Positions 6,376 to 8,564 of a DNA stretch of 8,564 nt are shown one piece after another (positions within the stretch are counted from its first letter, which is position 1; every line of letters begins with the position of its first letter). This DNA comes from CALJFL01 sp964590005 (GTDB taxonomy: Bacteria; Pseudomonadota; Gammaproteobacteria; Pseudomonadales; Halieaceae). Made by a program: the position numbers and the translations under genes. Where the stretch lies: assembly GCA_964590005.1 (NCBI GenBank), contig CAZPVJ010000182.1:1-8564 (forward strand), read 5' to 3'. Under the pieces are notes generated by a model that saw only the letters and a list, made by a program, of their open reading frames with translations, was not told the DNA's origin and did not search any database.

Positions 6376-7580
6376 AGCCGCTGCTGCCGGTAGCCGAGGC
6401 GCTTTCCCAGGTACTGGAACGAGCTCAGCCCTCTGCGGAGATTGAGGAGCTGCCGCTACTGGAGTCTCTTGGTCGGGTGCTTGCGCGTGACCAGGTCTCT
6501 GCAATCGATGTACCGGGCGAAGACAACAGCGCTATGGACGGTTACGCCGTTCGAGTTGCTGACACCGGTGCCGCAGACCTGCCTGTGTCCCAGCGCATCC
6601 CGGCAGGCACCTCGGGCACACCTTTAGCGCCGGGTACAGTGGCCCGAATTTTCACGGGTGCACCCATTCCCCCCGGTGCTGACGCCGTGGTCATGCAGGA
6701 AGACTGCACGGTAGAGGGTGAGCGAATAGCCATCAACGCCCAGATCAGCGAAGGCCAGCACGTGCGTCCTGCGGGTCAGGACATCGCCAGGGGCAGTACC
6801 GTGCTGGCCACTGGCAGGCGGCTGCGTCCCCAGGATTTGGGGCTGCTGGCTTCGATAGGCTGCGCGACTGTACCGGTGTACCGCCCCCTGCGCGTGGCCA
6901 TCCTGTCGACGGGTGATGAACTGGTCGAACCCGGTACCGCCGAATTGGCTGACGGACAGCTGTACAACTCCAACCGTTACACCCTGGCAGGCCTGGTACG
7001 GTCGCTGGGAATGACGGTGGTCGACGGTGGCATAGTCGCTGATGATCCCGAGCTGACCCGGGAGGCATTACAGAAAGCCGCCGAGAATGCGGATTGTGTG
7101 ATTACCTCGGGCGGGGTTTCGGTTGGTGAGGAAGATCATGTAAAACAGCAGGTCGAAAGCCTCGGCCAGCTGGCGTTGTGGAAGTTGGCGATAAAGCCCG
7201 GAAAACCGCTCGCCTTCGGTAGTATTGGTGCCACGCCCTTTATTGGGTTGCCCGGTAACCCGAGTTCCGTATTTACCACGTTCTGCCTGATTGCCAGACC
7301 ATTCCTACAGCGCCTTCAGGGTGTAAGCGAGATCGCTACGCCCAGCTTGCACGCCAACGCGGCATTCTCGGTTGAGCGACCCGGAAGCCGTCAGGAGTAC
7401 CTTCGTGTCACCGTGAGTGATTCAGGGGGTGTGCTGGTGGCCACGCGCTATGCCAATCAGAGCTCGGGAGTGCTCAGCTCGGTGTCGCACTCCAATGCGC
7501 TGGCAGTGATCCCGCCGGGCACGACGGTAAGCGCTGGTGATTCGGTGGAGGTTCTACTTCTGGATTCACTGACTGCCTAG
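6372..7580 (+). CDS. moeA: Molybdopterin molybdenumtransferase MoeA
   Basis: A 402-residue cytosolic enzyme that inserts molybdate into adenylylated molybdopterin, the final step of basic Moco synthesis and directly downstream of the MoaB/MogA reaction. Motifs run in the family order: DNSAMDGYAV (51-60), RIFTGAPIPPGADAVV (92-107), RPAGQDI (132-138), ILSTGDEL (177-184), NSNRYTL (199-205), SGGVSVGEEDHVK (246-258), KPGKPLAFG (275-283) and GLPGNPSSVF (292-301), then the C-terminal beta domain. Length matches the usual ~400-411. Translation appears to start at TTG 6372, which overlaps the moaB TGA (TTGA); GGAG lies eight bases before it and the following residues match the normal N-terminus (VAEALSQVLE), so a rare TTG start with coupling is the best reading. 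The gene converges on fabB with 26 bp between the stops. Confidence 0.95.
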   Translation: MKPLLPVAEALSQVLERAQPSAEIEELPLLESLGRVLARDQVSAIDVPGEDNSAMDGYAVRVADTGAADLPVSQRIPAGTSGTPLAPGTVARIFTGAPIPPGADAVVMQEDCTVEGERIAINAQISEGQHVRPAGQDIARGSTVLATGRRLRPQDLGLLASIGCATVPVYRPLRVAILSTGDELVEPGTAELADGQLYNSNRYTLAGLVRSLGMTVVDGGIVADDPELTREALQKAAENADCVITSGGVSVGEEDHVKQQVESLGQLALWKLAIKPGKPLAFGSIGATPFIGLPGNPSSVFTTFCLIARPFLQRLQGVSEIATPSLHANAAFSVERPGSRQEYLRVTVSDSGGVLVATRYANQSSGVLSSVSHSNALAVIPPGTTVSAGDSVEVLLLDSLTA

Positions 7581-7619
7581 GCCGCAATGGGCAGCCCAGG
7601 CTGTGTTCAGTCGGTGAAT
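7564..7619. terminator. Inverted repeat spanning both stop codons of convergent moeA and fabB
   Basis: ATTCACTGACTG (7564-7575) pairs with CAGTCGGTGAAT (7608-7619) over 12 positions; in the moeA transcript the single exception is a G-U wobble, in the fabB transcript an A-C mismatch. The 32-base interior holds further pairing, either CCTAGGC with GCCCAGG (6 of 7) or CAGC-CCAG-GCTG. There is no T-tract, so it is not a standard intrinsic terminator, but it may end or protect both converging mRNAs. It lies inside the last codons of both genes. Confidence 0.4.
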
Positions 7620-8564
7620 TTCTGGAATACCAGGGAGGCGTTGGTGCCACCGAAGCCAAAGCTGTTGGACATTACGCGCTGTAGGTCAACATCATCGTGG
7701 CGGCTCACCGCGATCGGTAGGCCTTCGGCTTCCGGATCCAGGTTTTCGATGTTGGCTGAGGCAGCGATGAAGCCGCCGCGCATCATGAGCAGGGAATAAA
7801 TCGCCTCCTGCACTCCGGCAGCGCCCAGTGAGTGTCCTGACAGTGACTTGGTAGAGCCTATCACCGGAATATGCTCCAGGCCTTCGTAAGCCGTGCGCAC
7901 AGCTTTCAGCTCCTGAATATCGCCTGCCGGGGTGCTGGTGCCATGGGCGTTGATGTAGTCGACTGCGCCGTCGACTGTTGCCAGCGCCTGCTGCATGCAC
8001 CTGACCGCTCCCTCACCCGAGGGGGCGACCATGTCGTAACCATCTGAGGTTGCGCCGTAGCCTACCAACTCAGCGTAGATCCTGGCACCTCGTGCCCTGG
8101 CGTGTTCCAGTTCTTCCAAGACCAGCATCCCACCACCGCCGGCGATAACAAAGCCATCGCGGTCGGCATCATAGGCCCGCGATGCGCGCTCCGGTGACTC
8201 GTTGTACTTGGTAGACAATGCACCCATGGCATCAAACAGGCTGCTCAGGGTCCAGTGCAGCTCTTCACCGCCACCGGCAAAGATGATGTCCTGCTTATCG
8301 AGCTGAATTTGCTCCATGCCATTGCCGATGCAGTGGGCGCTGGTCGAGCAGGCAGATGAGATGGAGTAGTTAACGCCCTTGATCTCGAATGGCGTGGCCA
8401 GGCAGGCTGATACTGTGCTGCCCATGGTCTGGGTAACCCGGTAGGGACCCACCCGGCGCAGCCCGCGCTCACGCAGGATGTCAGCAGCTTCGGTCTGGCT
8501 GGCAGAGGAGGCGCCGCCCGAGCCGGCGATAATGCCGGTGCGTACATTGGAAACATCGCTGGCG
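7607..8564 (-). CDS. fabB: Beta-ketoacyl-ACP synthase I, C-terminal ~318 residues (cut by window edge)
   Basis: FabB condenses malonyl-ACP with acyl-ACP in fatty acid elongation and is the synthase needed for the unsaturated branch together with FabA. The frame is open from the right edge to the TGA at 7607-7609; about 88 N-terminal residues of the usual ~406 are missing outside the window. The thiolase-fold catalytic triad is complete: the nucleophile Cys in SSACSTSAHC (codon 8348-8350), His in HGTSTP (7943-7945) and His in GHSLGAAG (7832-7834). FabB-specific stretches such as ISSACSTSAHCIGN, FAGGGEELHW, YGATSDGYDMVAPSGEG and the C-terminal SNSFGFGGTNASLV separate it from FabF. An internal ATG at 8452 is not the true start, since conserved FabB sequence (VRTGIIAGSGG) continues upstream. 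A fabA partner would lie beyond the right edge, if present. Confidence 0.97.
   Translation of the reverse strand, partial: ASDVSNVRTGIIAGSGGASSASQTEAADILRERGLRRVGPYRVTQTMGSTVSACLATPFEIKGVNYSISSACSTSAHCIGNGMEQIQLDKQDIIFAGGGEELHWTLSSLFDAMGALSTKYNESPERASRAYDADRDGFVIAGGGGMLVLEELEHARARGARIYAELVGYGATSDGYDMVAPSGEGAVRCMQQALATVDGAVDYINAHGTSTPAGDIQELKAVRTAYEGLEHIPVIGSTKSLSGHSLGAAGVQEAIYSLLMMRGGFIAASANIENLDPEAEGLPIAVSRHDDVDLQRVMSNSFGFGGTNASLVFQKFTD

Noticed and set aside
1..8564. Search for tRNA, rRNA, CRISPR repeats, insertion sequences or phage parts
   Set aside because: By eye there are no regularly spaced repeats, transposase motifs or tRNA-like structures; the window is densely packed with core genes.

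Overview
The window looks like chromosomal core DNA from a GC-rich gammaproteobacterium. UvrA, SSB, MoaB and FabB all read very close to their Escherichia/Pseudomonas counterparts. The uvrA | MFS transporter ... ssb arrangement recalls the Pseudomonas-type order rather than the simple divergent uvrA/ssb pair of E. coli. A marine gammaproteobacterial lineage is plausible, but the genus cannot be fixed from sequence reading alone.

Layout. (1) Positions 1-1556, minus strand: the N-terminal 518 codons of uvrA (excision repair ATPase), cut by the left window edge. (2) 1557-1714: a divergent promoter region with a good sigma70-like promoter for uvrA, three short dyads and no LexA box that I can find. 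(3) 1715-4330, plus strand: a YajR-like MFS transporter followed 6 bp later by an FAD-dependent oxidoreductase of the PuuB/OrdL (DAO) type. (4) 4331-4434: a gap with two mutually exclusive small hairpins and an extended -10 promoter for ssb. (5) 4435-7580, plus strand: ssb, a degenerate RmlD-like SDR protein, moaB and moeA. The last three are joined by 4-base stop/start overlaps (ATGA, then TTGA). (6) 7607-8564, minus strand: the C-terminal three quarters of fabB, convergent with moeA and cut by the right edge. A 12-bp inverted repeat covers both stop codons at this junction.

How the genes work together. uvrA and ssb serve DNA repair and single-strand DNA handling. moaB and moeA carry out the last two steps of molybdenum cofactor assembly (adenylylation of molybdopterin, then molybdate insertion). 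fabB elongates fatty acids, including unsaturated ones. Nothing here is obviously mobile. The least explained element is the SDR-fold protein fused translationally to moaB: it has lost the Tyr and Lys of the SDR catalytic centre and the middle Gly of its nucleotide-binding loop, yet the frame is intact. It is the best candidate for undescribed biology in an otherwise ordinary housekeeping region.
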